In this document: positions 30,265 to 39,729 of the stretch, piece after piece
Layout of the letters: each line of letters begins with the position of its first letter
Numbering within the stretch: position 1 is the stretch's first letter
Source: a virus
DNA length: 64,000 nucleotides
IMG/VR virus record: IMGVR_UViG_3300043395_001987
Span: 1-64,000 of that record
Strand: one strand, 5' to 3'
Notes under the pieces: generated by a model
What the model was told of the DNA's origin: nothing
The model's input: only the letters and a program-made list of their open reading frames with translations
Database searches by the model: none
Translations under genes and position numbers: made by a program

Positions 30265-31848
30265 TCAGAATGAACCGCCGTCTAATGATCCATAATAGAG
30301 GTTAGTACCATCTGATTGTAGAACATATCCAGCAGCCCCAGCAGTTAATTTCTGAAGACCTGATGTTGTATTACCAACAAGTAAATCACCATCAGTGTAT
30401 GTCTTAAATCCAGTACCACCTGATCCATATCCAAGAGCAGTTGAAAGAGTCAAGGTATTAGCCTGAATAGCAACTGTTAGTGAATTTGTACCAGTAATAT
30501 TAAGTGCTGTTGAATTAGAAACTAATGCACCTGAATCTAAGTATGCTTTAAGAGTAGCTTGATGATATGAACCATCTCCAGTATCAACGAATGTTGTAGG
30601 TGTTACTGTTAATCCATCAAATAACTTATAAACACCATCTGATGCATCACGGAAGAAGCCAGTATGTTCATGACCACCACCGTTATTATTATAGTTACCA
30701 AAGAAACCAATATCAATAAGGTCTGTTTGAGTATTGTTAGCAGCAAGTTGAATTAACGGATCAGTTACAATGTAAGATTCGACGTTTGAGAATACTGCAT
30801 TACCAGTAATATGTAAGTCACCACCAATATAGAAGTCATGATAAACTGTGCCAGTGTTAGCAATAAAATTACTATTTACTGAAAGATTATGAATTTCAAT
30901 TGTGTTAGCAGATGATGTTATATAAGATGAACTATCAGAACCAAGTCTTAGTTGAGTAAACCAACCAGTATTATAAACTGCTCCAACAGAACCGATATCA
31001 AATGAATTATCTGAGGTTGGAATTACAGTACCATAAAGACTACCGTTGAGAGTAACTCTATCTTGAATTGCATCACCAAGAACAACATTACCGTTGAGTG
31101 TAGTTTGGCCATTTACTGTTAATGAATCAAATGTTTGAGTAACAGAAGGATTAATATGTACGCCTGTACTATTTGATACAAGACCTGTACCTGCAACTAC
31201 TGCAATTGTTGGTGTTGAAGATTCACCAGTACCACCAGTTACTGATGTACCATTACCTGCCGTGATACTTTGGACATAATCACCATCTGTATCAACACCA
31301 AGTGTTACACCGTTTGCATTGGTAATTGTAACATTAAGTGTTGCATCACCTAGATTATTAAATGTAACGTTACCAGTTGCATCACCAGAAAGGGTAAGTT
31401 TTGGTGAACGGTTGATTGTAGTTACAAATAGATTTTCAATAGTTGTGTTGGCAGCTGAAAGATAAAGATTACCAGAGAGTGTTCTGGAATCTGTATTTTG
31501 AACAAATGAAGGTCCGGCTGCAGCTGTTGTTGACCAGAATAATTTACCAGATCCATCTACTGCAAGAACGGAACCCGATGGACCATAAGAACCATTTGCA
31601 GAAAGACTGTCAATAGTTGCATTGGCTGTTTTGATTTGATTGAGCCAACCAGTACTGTTTGCAACAAGTGCTTGGTTAGCTGTAAGAATACCAGGATTTC
31701 TTTCACCTGCGATAGGTAAAACAGAACCGAAATTACCGATATAAACGACATTACCAGAGGCTGTAAATGCCAATTCACCATTGGCCAGCGACCCCGGCTG
31801 TGCTGTGGTTTGTGAACGTTTAATTTGTAATAAATTTGGGGACGCCAT
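30265..31848 (-). CDS. Tail fibre protein with QIKRS N-terminal module
   Basis: A 527-residue protein. The N-terminus LLQIKRSQTTAQPGSLANGELAF...VYIGN is the same attachment fold as in the protein at 25048-30012. Fibre-shaft repeats with GxVLxVDGSGKLFWS and several SNSTGxxI segments follow. A DIGFFGNYN...GHEHTGFFRDASDGVYKLFDG domain (about 390-440) has a close counterpart in the 1654-residue fibre (HAGFFRDHTSGIWKVFDG). It ends with LTAGAAGYVLQSDGTNLYYG. No collagen stalk is present. It is probably a virion fibre, and its start overlaps the preceding stop by one base (TAATG). Confidence 0.7.
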   Translation of the reverse strand: MASPNLLQIKRSQTTAQPGSLANGELAFTASGNVVYIGNFGSVLPIAGERNPGILTANQALVANSTGWLNQIKTANATIDSLSANGSYGPSGSVLAVDGSGKLFWSTTAAAGPSFVQNTDSRTLSGNLYLSAANTTIENLFVTTINRSPKLTLSGDATGNVTFNNLGDATLNVTITNANGVTLGVDTDGDYVQSITAGNGTSVTGGTGESSTPTIAVVAGTGLVSNSTGVHINPSVTQTFDSLTVNGQTTLNGNVVLGDAIQDRVTLNGSLYGTVIPTSDNSFDIGSVGAVYNTGWFTQLRLGSDSSSYITSSANTIEIHNLSVNSNFIANTGTVYHDFYIGGDLHITGNAVFSNVESYIVTDPLIQLAANNTQTDLIDIGFFGNYNNNGGGHEHTGFFRDASDGVYKLFDGLTVTPTTFVDTGDGSYHQATLKAYLDSGALVSNSTALNITGTNSLTVAIQANTLTLSTALGYGSGGTGFKTYTDGDLLVGNTTSGLQKLTAGAAGYVLQSDGTNLYYGSLDGGSF

Positions 31849-32261
31849 TAAAAGTCTCCTCCGTCGAGTGTTTGATTTGAAATTTCAAGTGGTAGTATTG
31901 TATATTTATCAGATTCGGACACGTAAGTCAAAATATATCCATTCGCCGGCATACCCACTACAACATCATCTAAACCTGCTAATGTACTTGATCCTCTTGA
32001 ACCCGTATATCCAAAAGAGCCAGTATATCCCTGAGACCCGGTATAACCCTGTGAACCTGTGTATCCAAATTCACCTTGGGAGCCCTGATAACCTACGGAA
32101 CCTCGATATCCGGTCTCACCTCGAGAACCTTGATAACCAACTGATCCCTGAAACCCAACAGTGCCCACGTTTTGCCAACGTGAGCCATCCCATCTCCAGG
32201 TTTTGCCGCCGGTGACTACTTCATCACCAATTTGCGGACTGTTAGGAAAAACTAATGCCAT
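31848..32261 (-). CDS. Short collagen-like fibre with MALVFP module
   Basis: A 137-residue protein. The MALVFPNSPQ...KTWRWDGSRW module (1-35) is a divergent copy of the MAINFP module. It is followed by about 20 collagen-like triplets (GYQGS, GYTGS) and a short C-terminal segment (LAGLDDVVVGMPANGYIL). With its small size and lack of a head it resembles a whisker or linker fibre. It heads a unit with an AATAAATA box 22 bases upstream and is translationally coupled to the QIKRS fibre gene. Confidence 0.65.
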   Translation of the reverse strand: MALVFPNSPQIGDEVVTGGKTWRWDGSRWQNVGTVGFQGSVGYQGSRGETGYRGSVGYQGSQGEFGYTGSQGYTGSQGYTGSFGYTGSRGSSTLAGLDDVVVGMPANGYILTYVSESDKYTILPLEISNQTLDGGDF

Positions 32262-32282
32262 CTATTCTTTACCATTTTATAT

Positions 32283-32290
32283 TATTTATT
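32283..32290 (-). promoter_or_regulatory. Late-type promoter box (AATAAATA)
   Basis: The minus strand reads AATAAATA 22 bases upstream of the ATG at 32261, in the 44-base gap after the giant collagen-like gene. It is one base off the T4 late consensus. Confidence 0.45.
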
Positions 32291-32305
32291 TCTTGTAAAA
32301 ACATA

Positions 32306-35300
32306 TCAGTTACGTATAAATCTGCCAGTAAATCTTGGTTGTGAAGCAGTTGGTGTATTATCAGTTAATTGTGAACCTGCAGCTGCATTTTGATAAACAA
32401 ACAATTCAAAATAATCACTAGCAGAAGCATAAACAATTTCTGATATTGTTACTGCAACTGAAGTACCATATGCTGGTATTTTCATACCATTTCTTAGAGC
32501 TGATCCATTTTTATAAATTGCAATACTTACAGTACCAGTATTACTATTAGTTAAACCTGAGAAAGATACATGGCCTTCTAAATGATAATAACCTGTTTGT
32601 TGTGGTGTGAATGAACTACTAGCAACCTCAGCATTTAAATCGTAATCAGTTGTATTAAATGTTACTTTAGTCCAGTTGTTATTAGCAATTGATTGTTGAG
32701 TAGTTTTTCTTAAACCGAAATTAGATCCTGTAACTACTGCTTGTGATCCTGTATATCCTATTGCACCTTGTGAACCAACATAACCTACGGATCCAACATA
32801 ACCTTCAGAACCAACATACCCTGCATCACCCACTGAACCTGTGAATCCAAGTGAACCAGAATATCCTATATCACCTTGTGAGCCAACATAGCCTGAACCA
32901 ATAGATCCAGTGAATCCCGCTGAACCAGTTGATCCGGTAAACCCTGTTGACCCTGTAAATCCTGCACCTGTGGAACCAGTATATCCAAGAGAACCTGCAG
33001 GTCCTTGAGGTCCTGTCAAACCAATTGAACCTTGTGATCCTGTGTATCCGTTAGTACCTGCTGAGCCTGTATATCCGCCTGCAGGACCAGCAGAACCAGT
33101 GAATCCCATTTCACCAGGAGGTCCACCTGCGGTAATACCTAACCATACTTGTTCAGGTTCATAATAGATACTCAATATACCTGTATTAGAATCTAACCAT
33201 AACAGCCCATCCCACTGTATAGCTGGTGTTGTATCACTAACAATAACGTTAGCTATACCTTCAGAACCAACATAACCAACTTCACCTTGTGAACCAGTGT
33301 AACCGAGTGATCCTGTAAATCCTATACCTCTAGACCCAGTAAATCCTTTATCACCTTGTGAACCTACAAATCCTGTGTCTCCACGTGATCCTGTATAACC
33401 AATAGATCCAGTGTAACCTAAATCACCTCTAGAACCGACATAGCCTTGAGATCCATCATAACCTGCACCTGTCGATCCTGTAAATCCTTGATCACCTTGA
33501 GAACCCGCATACCCTACATCACCTTGTGAACCAACATAACCAGCACCGGTAGAACCAGTATAACCTAAATCCCCCTGTGATCCCGTATATCCCAAATCAC
33601 CTTGTGATCCAGAATATCCTAATGATCCCGAATAACCTATTTCACCCTGTGATCCTGCATAACCTACAGAACCTGTATATCCTATTGATCCAGTATATCC
33701 AATAGAACCAGTATAACCATAACCCCCTTGTGAACCTACAGAACCAACATAACCTGCATCACCTCTATCACCAATTCTTGCTAAAGTAAGAACTGAAATG
33801 GTTGCATCTGGAATCGATGAATCACCAGATAAGAATGAAATAGGAACAGTTGAATATGTTGAGTTATCAATTGGACTATTAATGATTGCAAATAAAGCAT
33901 AATTATTTGTGTTGGTACTTGAGGTAATCTTAAAGTGACCTTTAATACCTGAAGTAGAAGCACCAATAACTAGAAGAGAATTGAATATGTAAGTTAAATC
34001 AAGTGCATTTTTATTAATATAAAGAGTATTAGCATTATTAAAAGTAGTATTGCTAAATCTTAAAGTACCTGTACCAGGATCTGCTGCTTCAGTGTTTGCA
34101 CTAAAATAGAATAGATAATTATAACCAGCAAATTGACCAGGTTGGCCTTCTATACCTTGAGAACCAGTAAATCCTCTATCACCTTGAGATCCAGTGTAGC
34201 CAATAGAACCAGTATATCCTAGATCACCTTGAGAACCTACGTAGCCTTCTGAACCAACATATCCAGCACCCGTTGAACCAGTATAGCCGAGATCACCTAC
34301 TGATCCAGTAAATCCTATATCACCTTGTGGTCCAGCTGGGCCTGTATCGCCCTGTGATCCAGTAAATCCTTGATCACCCTGAGAACCTACATAACCAGCC
34401 CCCTGAGAACCTGTATAACCTAAATCACCTTGTGAACCAACATAGCCTTCAGAACCAGTAAATCCTGTTCCCTGTGATCCAGTATAACCTAAAACCCCTT
34501 GTATACCCTGTGATCCTGTGTATCCCAAAGAACCAGAGTAACCTAATGAACCTGAATATCCAAGAGGTCCAATATTACCCTGTATACCTTGATCACCTTT
34601 AGAACCCGTAAAGCCCTCTGATCCTGTATATCCTATAGATCCTGTATAACCAAAGGAACCAGTATATCCCAGATCACCATAAGATCCAGTATAACCAATA
34701 TCCCCTTTAGAACCTGTATAACCAAAAGAGCCAGTATATCCTATTGATCCTGTATAGCCAATAGAACCAGTGTAACCTAAATCACCATAAGAACCTGTAT
34801 AACCAATATCACCCTTAGAACCAGTATATCCTATTGATCCTGTATAACCAATAGATCCAGTATAGCCTCTTACACCCTGATCACCTTGAGAACCAGTGAA
34901 TCCTAGTGAACCAACATATCCTGTAGAACCAGTATAACCTAAAGATCCTGTGTAACCAAAAGAACCCGTATATCCTAATGAACCAGCATAACCTGTTATT
35001 CCTTGGTCACCTTTGGAACCAGTAAAGCCTGTTGAACCCAAATAACCCGCTGAGCCAGTATAACCGGTGTCACCAATATCACCAGTACGAGCAAAAGTTA
35101 GAACAACATTAGATTCATTAGTATAGTCAGAATTGCCTGAAACAAAGCTTACTGGAACAATAAAGTAGTTGCTAATAAATTGATGTTCACCTATAATATT
35201 AAATATAGATGATTTACCTACTTCATCCAAGCTATTGATAGAAAATTGACCTTTAATAGCTGATGTTGAGTCATCAATTGTTTGTAAGAATGAGTATGTT

Positions 35301-36679
35301 GAATCATAGAATATATCATTCTCATTAATAAACATCTTTGTAACAGATGTATAGGTATTACTATCAAACTTATAATGACCTGCACCCGGATCTGTATTTG
35401 ATGTATTTGCACTAAATTTATAATTAAATGATGCACCACCAAAGTTACCTGTTGTACCTTGTGGACCTTGAACACCTCTAGAACCCGCGTAACCTATAAT
35501 ACCTTGTGAACCTACAAAACCTGAAGAGCCAGTATAACCTTGCGATCCACCATAACCAGTTGCACCACGTGAACCTTGATAACCTTCAGATCCTCTATAA
35601 CCAGTTTCACCTTGGGTAGTACCAAAATATCTTACTTCAATCTCAGCACCATTTTGAGGTGCATATGCCAGTGTTAGTTCTGTTCCAGCTACTGTATAAT
35701 CAACAGTAGGTGTTTCTAAAATACCATTAACAAAAACAAAGATATGATTAGGATCAGAGGTAGAATCTGATAAAGTAAATTGTGTATTGCTTCCGTTAGC
35801 AATATAACGAGATGATTTATATGGTCGACCTGCGCCTTCAGAACCAGTATAACCAATACCTATAGATCCTGTATAACCTATAGAACCGGTATAGCCGTCT
35901 TGACCACCTGAAGGTCCTTGTGGTCCAACTGCACCCACTGAACCCTGATAACCTGTAAGACCTAACGAACCCTGATATCCAACTGAACCGGTATAACCTA
36001 CAGAACCTTCTGATCCTTGATAACCTGGTGATCCTATTGTAATATCAAAATATCTTACCTCAATCTCAGCATTAAGAGGAGGTGCGTTATTAAAAGTAAT
36101 TGTTGTTCCTGATACTGAATAATCAACATCAGGACTTTCAAGAATACCGTTTGTAAATACTAAAATATGGTTAGCATTGGCAGTATTTTCAGCTAAAGTA
36201 AATACAGTATTGCTGCCATTTCCTGTATATCTAGATGAACTAGAAGGTTTACCTACGAGGCCTGCAGAACCTGTATATCCAGCACCTCTTGAACCTGTGA
36301 AACCTAAGGAACCAGCATAACCTTGTGCGCCACCTGGATCACCTGCAGGTCCTTTATCACCAACTGATCCTGAATAACCTATAGAACCTGAATAACCAGT
36401 ACTGCCTTGAGATCCTGAATAGCCAACATTACCTGCCGAACCGGTATAACCAACACCATCGTTTTCAATATATCTTATTTCAATATCAGTAGAATTAAAT
36501 GGGGTTGACGCTAAATTTATTGTGTTACTATTGACAATAACATAGTCAACATCTGGAATTTGTACAAGACCGTTGACAATAACAAGGATGCTATTGGCTG
36601 AGTTTACTGTCTGTAAAAGTGGGTAGGAATTAGCCGTTCCGTTGGCAGATATTTGTTGACTATTAAAAACCAGAGACAT
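32306..36679 (-). CDS. Giant collagen-like fibre with C1q-like head
   Basis: A 1457-residue protein. Three related N-terminal fibre domains (about 1-75, 150-215 and 285-350; each ends in an EI(E/R)xRY(F/I) strand) alternate with collagen blocks. Long Gly-x-y stalks follow, interrupted by two copies of a roughly 125-residue globular module (SANTxxxDPGxGxxxF ... LTFARTGDIGD and LTLARIGDRGD). The last 135 residues look like a C1q/TNF jelly roll (FTPQQTGYYHLEGHV; IAIYKNGS; YFELFVYQNA). A collagen stalk plus C1q head is the architecture of C1q and many bacterial collagen-like adhesins. The stalk has little proline and much Ser, Thr and Tyr. A CATAAATA box lies 48 bases upstream. Confidence 0.78.
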   Translation of the reverse strand: MSLVFNSQQISANGTANSYPLLQTVNSANSILVIVNGLVQIPDVDYVIVNSNTINLASTPFNSTDIEIRYIENDGVGYTGSAGNVGYSGSQGSTGYSGSIGYSGSVGDKGPAGDPGGAQGYAGSLGFTGSRGAGYTGSAGLVGKPSSSSRYTGNGSNTVFTLAENTANANHILVFTNGILESPDVDYSVSGTTITFNNAPPLNAEIEVRYFDITIGSPGYQGSEGSVGYTGSVGYQGSLGLTGYQGSVGAVGPQGPSGGQDGYTGSIGYTGSIGIGYTGSEGAGRPYKSSRYIANGSNTQFTLSDSTSDPNHIFVFVNGILETPTVDYTVAGTELTLAYAPQNGAEIEVRYFGTTQGETGYRGSEGYQGSRGATGYGGSQGYTGSSGFVGSQGIIGYAGSRGVQGPQGTTGNFGGASFNYKFSANTSNTDPGAGHYKFDSNTYTSVTKMFINENDIFYDSTYSFLQTIDDSTSAIKGQFSINSLDEVGKSSIFNIIGEHQFISNYFIVPVSFVSGNSDYTNESNVVLTFARTGDIGDTGYTGSAGYLGSTGFTGSKGDQGITGYAGSLGYTGSFGYTGSLGYTGSTGYVGSLGFTGSQGDQGVRGYTGSIGYTGSIGYTGSKGDIGYTGSYGDLGYTGSIGYTGSIGYTGSFGYTGSKGDIGYTGSYGDLGYTGSFGYTGSIGYTGSEGFTGSKGDQGIQGNIGPLGYSGSLGYSGSLGYTGSQGIQGVLGYTGSQGTGFTGSEGYVGSQGDLGYTGSQGAGYVGSQGDQGFTGSQGDTGPAGPQGDIGFTGSVGDLGYTGSTGAGYVGSEGYVGSQGDLGYTGSIGYTGSQGDRGFTGSQGIEGQPGQFAGYNYLFYFSANTEAADPGTGTLRFSNTTFNNANTLYINKNALDLTYIFNSLLVIGASTSGIKGHFKITSSTNTNNYALFAIINSPIDNSTYSTVPISFLSGDSSIPDATISVLTLARIGDRGDAGYVGSVGSQGGYGYTGSIGYTGSIGYTGSVGYAGSQGEIGYSGSLGYSGSQGDLGYTGSQGDLGYTGSTGAGYVGSQGDVGYAGSQGDQGFTGSTGAGYDGSQGYVGSRGDLGYTGSIGYTGSRGDTGFVGSQGDKGFTGSRGIGFTGSLGYTGSQGEVGYVGSEGIANVIVSDTTPAIQWDGLLWLDSNTGILSIYYEPEQVWLGITAGGPPGEMGFTGSAGPAGGYTGSAGTNGYTGSQGSIGLTGPQGPAGSLGYTGSTGAGFTGSTGFTGSTGSAGFTGSIGSGYVGSQGDIGYSGSLGFTGSVGDAGYVGSEGYVGSVGYVGSQGAIGYTGSQAVVTGSNFGLRKTTQQSIANNNWTKVTFNTTDYDLNAEVASSSFTPQQTGYYHLEGHVSFSGLTNSNTGTVSIAIYKNGSALRNGMKIPAYGTSVAVTISEIVYASASDYFELFVYQNAAAGSQLTDNTPTASQPRFTGRFIRN
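33240..33770 (-). repeat. Collagen-like coding repeats, distal stalk block
   Basis: Direct near-repeats in steps of 9 and 18 bases encode GYTGS, GYVGS, GYSGS and GFTGS hexads of the giant fibre. The DNA copies have drifted at third positions but stay similar enough for slippage or recombination. Assembly from short reads could collapse this block. Confidence 0.75.
34130..35075 (-). repeat. Collagen-like coding repeats, main stalk block
   Basis: This is the longest uninterrupted run of 9/18-base coding repeats in the window, encoding over a hundred Gly-x-y triplets between the two globular inserts of the giant fibre. A GDIGYTGSYGDLGYTGS unit is duplicated within it, showing recent internal expansion. 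Confidence 0.75.
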
Positions 36680-36682
36680 TTA

Positions 36683-36711
36683 TTGCCTTATTTTTTATCT
36701 AGATATATAAT
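36683..36711 (+). promoter_or_regulatory. Sigma70-like promoter of the triple glycosyltransferase gene
   Basis: TTGCCT at 36683-36688 and TATAAT at 36706-36711 are separated by exactly 17 bases. The predicted start near 36718 gives a leader ending in GAGG (36745-36748), 6 bases before the ATG at 36755. The arrangement copies that of the heptose operon promoter at 6222-6250. Confidence 0.65.
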
Positions 36712-36726
36712 GATAGAATTCTGAGA

Positions 36727-36734
36727 TATTTATG
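36727..36734 (-). promoter_or_regulatory. Late-type promoter box (CATAAATA)
   Basis: The minus strand reads CATAAATA, one base off the T4 late consensus, 48 bases upstream of the giant collagen-like fibre ATG. It lies within the leader of the divergent glycosyltransferase transcript, repeating the interleaved arrangement at 6192-6250. Confidence 0.5.
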
Positions 36735-36754
36735 TTTTTATAATGAGGTATATT

Positions 36755-39529
36755 ATGAACCTTCCCAATATTGCTATACTTGATTTGATAGGCCTGGTTT
36801 ACGATGGCACAACTCTCCAAAAAAGAGGTTTGGGTGGTTCAGAATCTGCAGTTATTCTTATTTCAAAAGAACTAGCTAAACTAGGATTTCCTATTACTGT
36901 TTTTAATGCTTGTGATGTGGATGATGCAAAATCAGGAATTTATGATGGTGTAATTTATAGACCCATCTCAAGTTTAAATTCTAATGATAAATTTGATATT
37001 GTAATATCATCTAGAACGGTTGTTCCTTTTGTTCCTGATCATTATTATGATGCATTTGCAACAGCAACAAGACATCATCCAAGCCTTTTTAAAACAATCA
37101 GAGATAATGCAGAACTTAAGATTATGTGGATGCATGATACTTTTGCATCAGGTGATCTTAATTTAGAAGATCTATTAGTAAATGGATTTATTGATAAAAT
37201 CTTTACATTATCAGATTTTCATACTGCTTATGTTACTAATTGCAATCATGGCCGCCGACGCAATTTTGAAGTGTTAAAGAATAAAGTATTTCAAACAAGA
37301 AATGCTATTGTTAATTATATTGATGAGGTTGATATTGGTGCAAAAGATAGAAATCTTTTTGTTTACAATGCTTCCGTTACAAAAGGCATGTTGCCTCTTA
37401 TTGATGGTATATGGCCTCAAGTAAAAAGATATATCCCTGATGCTAAATTAAAAATAGTTGGAGGATATTATAAATTTAGAGACGATTCACCTTTAGATGC
37501 TCAAGGTGAAACTCTTATGAAGCTTGTAAAAGAACAAAAGTATAAAGACCTTGATATTGAATTTACTGGTATTATTACACAAAAAGAAATAGCTGAATTA
37601 CTTGCTAAAGCCAATATGTTTCTTTTCCCTGGTGCCTTTCCAGAAACATTCGGCATATCAACATTAGAATCTTTAACATATAATACTCCTCTTGTGGCTA
37701 CCCGTTTTGGGGCCTTAGAAGAGACAGCTATTGATTTGGCTTCTTACTTTATTGATTATGCAATTGAACCTAATAGCCTGTTTACAGAAATAAACACCCA
37801 AGATCAAATTAATAAATTTGTTGAGAAAGTGTTTAGAGCTTATAATGATCCTTATCTTCATCAACAAAAACAATATTACTGTAATGTAATTAAAGATATC
37901 AATACTTGGGATACTGTTGCCTTACAATGGAAACAATTCTTCCTAAAACAATTTGATATACCTTTACCTGTTAATGAATATCGTAAGGTTACTTACATTA
38001 ATGATAAGGTTCATCGTGTCTATGGTAGAAGGTTTGCTAATAAAGAAGAAGGCCATAATTATAAGTTAGGACATGAACAACCAGTAAGTATTATTACACC
38101 TTTTTATAATGCAGAAAAATATATTGCTAATTGTATTAATTCTGTAGCCTCTCAAGACTATAACAACTATATGATGTACCTGATTAATGATTGTAGTACA
38201 GATAATTCATTAAATATAGCCAAAGAGTGCATTGATAGTTTTCCTAAAGATATTCAGGGTAAATTTGTTATTATTAATAATAAAGCTAATAGGGGAGCAG
38301 TTTATAATCAAATTAGAACCTTAAAAACATTTCCTATTGATGATGATAGTCTTGTTATGTTTTTAGATGGTGATGATTGGTTAAGAGCAGATAATAATAT
38401 ATTTAATTTTTACAATAATCTTTTTGCTAATGATAAAACCGATTATGCTTATGGTAGTTGTTGGTCTTTAGCAGATAATATTCCTTTGATTGCTCAACCC
38501 TATCCTAAAGAAATTAAAAAGAACAAATCATATAGAGAACACAAATTTAATTGGGGAATGCCTTATCCTCATCTTAGAGTCTTTAGAAAAAAATTGATCA
38601 ATAATATTGATGAAGAAGTTTTTAAAGATGAGGTTGGTAATTGGTTTAAAGCAGGTGGAGATAATGCAACTTTTTATAATATAATTGAACAAGCTGATCC
38701 TAATAAGATTGTAGCTGTTCAAGAAATATTTTATAATTATAATGATACAAATCCTATTAATGATTATAAGGTACACGGTGAATTACAAAACCAAAATGCT
38801 GCAAAAATAACGAGTAATTCCAAACCGATCGAGGCCCCTGAAGTTATAGAAAATTTTAAAGAATCTAAAGATATTATTAATCAAGTAGCCAAAGAAATAA
38901 ACAACAAGACAAAGGTAATCAATTCATATATGAAGAAGAAAATTTTAATTGCTATACCTACTGCAAGAAATATAGAGGCTCAAACTTTTAAATCAATTTA
39001 CGATTTAATTATCCCAGATGGATATGAAGCCAATTTTCAATATTTTTATGGATATCAAGTAGATCAAGTACGCAATCTTATAGCTGACTGGGTTGTCAAA
39101 GGCTATGATTATCTCTTTGCTGTTGATTCTGATATTGCTTTTGCACCTGATACATTACTCAAACTTCTATTACATGACAAAGATATTGTTTCCGGTATCT
39201 ATAGACAACGTGTTCCCGAAAGACAAACTTTGGAAATCTTTGAGTCTAATGATAAGGGTGGCTATACTCACATTGATTGGGAAAAGATTAAGGGTAAGGG
39301 AGTTGTTGAGATAGGTGCTTGTGGATTTGGATGCGTTCTTATTAAAAAGAATGTTTTAGCAGATATTGGATATCCACAATTTGCATATAAATCAGCTCTT
39401 GATCATAACCATACTTTCTCAGAAGATTTATATTTTGCTAAAATGGCTTCTGAAAAAGGTTATAGATTCTATGCTGACACTTCTATCGTCTGTGATCACA
39501 TAGGATCATACGTATTCAAAGTATCTTAA
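36755..39529 (+). CDS. Three-domain glycosyltransferase (GT4 + GT2 + GT-A)
   Basis: A 924-residue polypeptide with three glycosyltransferase domains. Residues about 1-405 are GT-B/GT4-like (GLGGSESAV near the N-terminus; FPETFGISTLE with the Ex7E motif near 297-305). Residues about 440-660 are GT2 (VSIITPFYNAEKYI; LINDCSTDNS; LDGDDW near 537-542). Residues about 727-924 are a second GT-A fold (ILIAIPTARNIEA; VDSDIAF with DSD near 791-793; a late SEDLYFAKMA). A polar linker of about 50 residues separates the last two. Start 36755 is preferred over ATG 36743 because GAGG overlaps the earlier codon and is well placed for the later one. The sequential addition of two or three sugars is inferred; donors and acceptor are unknown. 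Confidence 0.82.
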   Translation: MNLPNIAILDLIGLVYDGTTLQKRGLGGSESAVILISKELAKLGFPITVFNACDVDDAKSGIYDGVIYRPISSLNSNDKFDIVISSRTVVPFVPDHYYDAFATATRHHPSLFKTIRDNAELKIMWMHDTFASGDLNLEDLLVNGFIDKIFTLSDFHTAYVTNCNHGRRRNFEVLKNKVFQTRNAIVNYIDEVDIGAKDRNLFVYNASVTKGMLPLIDGIWPQVKRYIPDAKLKIVGGYYKFRDDSPLDAQGETLMKLVKEQKYKDLDIEFTGIITQKEIAELLAKANMFLFPGAFPETFGISTLESLTYNTPLVATRFGALEETAIDLASYFIDYAIEPNSLFTEINTQDQINKFVEKVFRAYNDPYLHQQKQYYCNVIKDINTWDTVALQWKQFFLKQFDIPLPVNEYRKVTYINDKVHRVYGRRFANKEEGHNYKLGHEQPVSIITPFYNAEKYIANCINSVASQDYNNYMMYLINDCSTDNSLNIAKECIDSFPKDIQGKFVIINNKANRGAVYNQIRTLKTFPIDDDSLVMFLDGDDWLRADNNIFNFYNNLFANDKTDYAYGSCWSLADNIPLIAQPYPKEIKKNKSYREHKFNWGMPYPHLRVFRKKLINNIDEEVFKDEVGNWFKAGGDNATFYNIIEQADPNKIVAVQEIFYNYNDTNPINDYKVHGELQNQNAAKITSNSKPIEAPEVIENFKESKDIINQVAKEINNKTKVINSYMKKKILIAIPTARNIEAQTFKSIYDLIIPDGYEANFQYFYGYQVDQVRNLIADWVVKGYDYLFAVDSDIAFAPDTLLKLLLHDKDIVSGIYRQRVPERQTLEIFESNDKGGYTHIDWEKIKGKGVVEIGACGFGCVLIKKNVLADIGYPQFAYKSALDHNHTFSEDLYFAKMASEKGYRFYADTSIVCDHIGSYVFKVS

Positions 39530-39729
39530 AAATAATTTACAGGCGGTGCTTGGTTAGGAACTGTAGGTGTAGTTCCTAACACATCTGAAGCTTTTTGCTT
39601 TAATATAGAAAGTGGTTCTACAGTCTCACCAATTTTTTTAACTATTACTTTAGTTTCCATTGGTGCAGTTCTTGCAACTGTAACTAATACATTACCATAT
39701 TTTTGTATTACAATCCTTGAGTCACGCAT
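39526..39729 (-). CDS. Small conserved structural protein, function unknown
   Basis: A 67-residue protein beginning MRDSRIVIQKYGNVLVTVART, with a strand-rich N-terminal half and a Pro-rich tail (TPTVPNQAPPVNYF). Small proteins of this kind lie next to fibre and baseplate genes in T4-like aquatic phages, but I recognise no family. Its stop codon overlaps that of the convergent glycosyltransferase gene in the palindrome TTAA. It abuts the 108-residue protein (shared base 39729), suggesting coupled translation. Confidence 0.5.
   Translation of the reverse strand: MRDSRIVIQKYGNVLVTVARTAPMETKVIVKKIGETVEPLSILKQKASDVLGTTPTVPNQAPPVNYF

Noticed and set aside
33000-36300. Tandem DNA repeats as a CRISPR array or iteron origin
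   Set aside because: Units of 9 and 18 bases follow the Gly-x-y codon pattern and vary at third positions, which is explained by the coded collagen-like protein.
36743-36754. Upstream ATG as start of the triple glycosyltransferase
   Set aside because: The GAGG site overlaps this codon and is correctly spaced for the ATG at 36755 instead.
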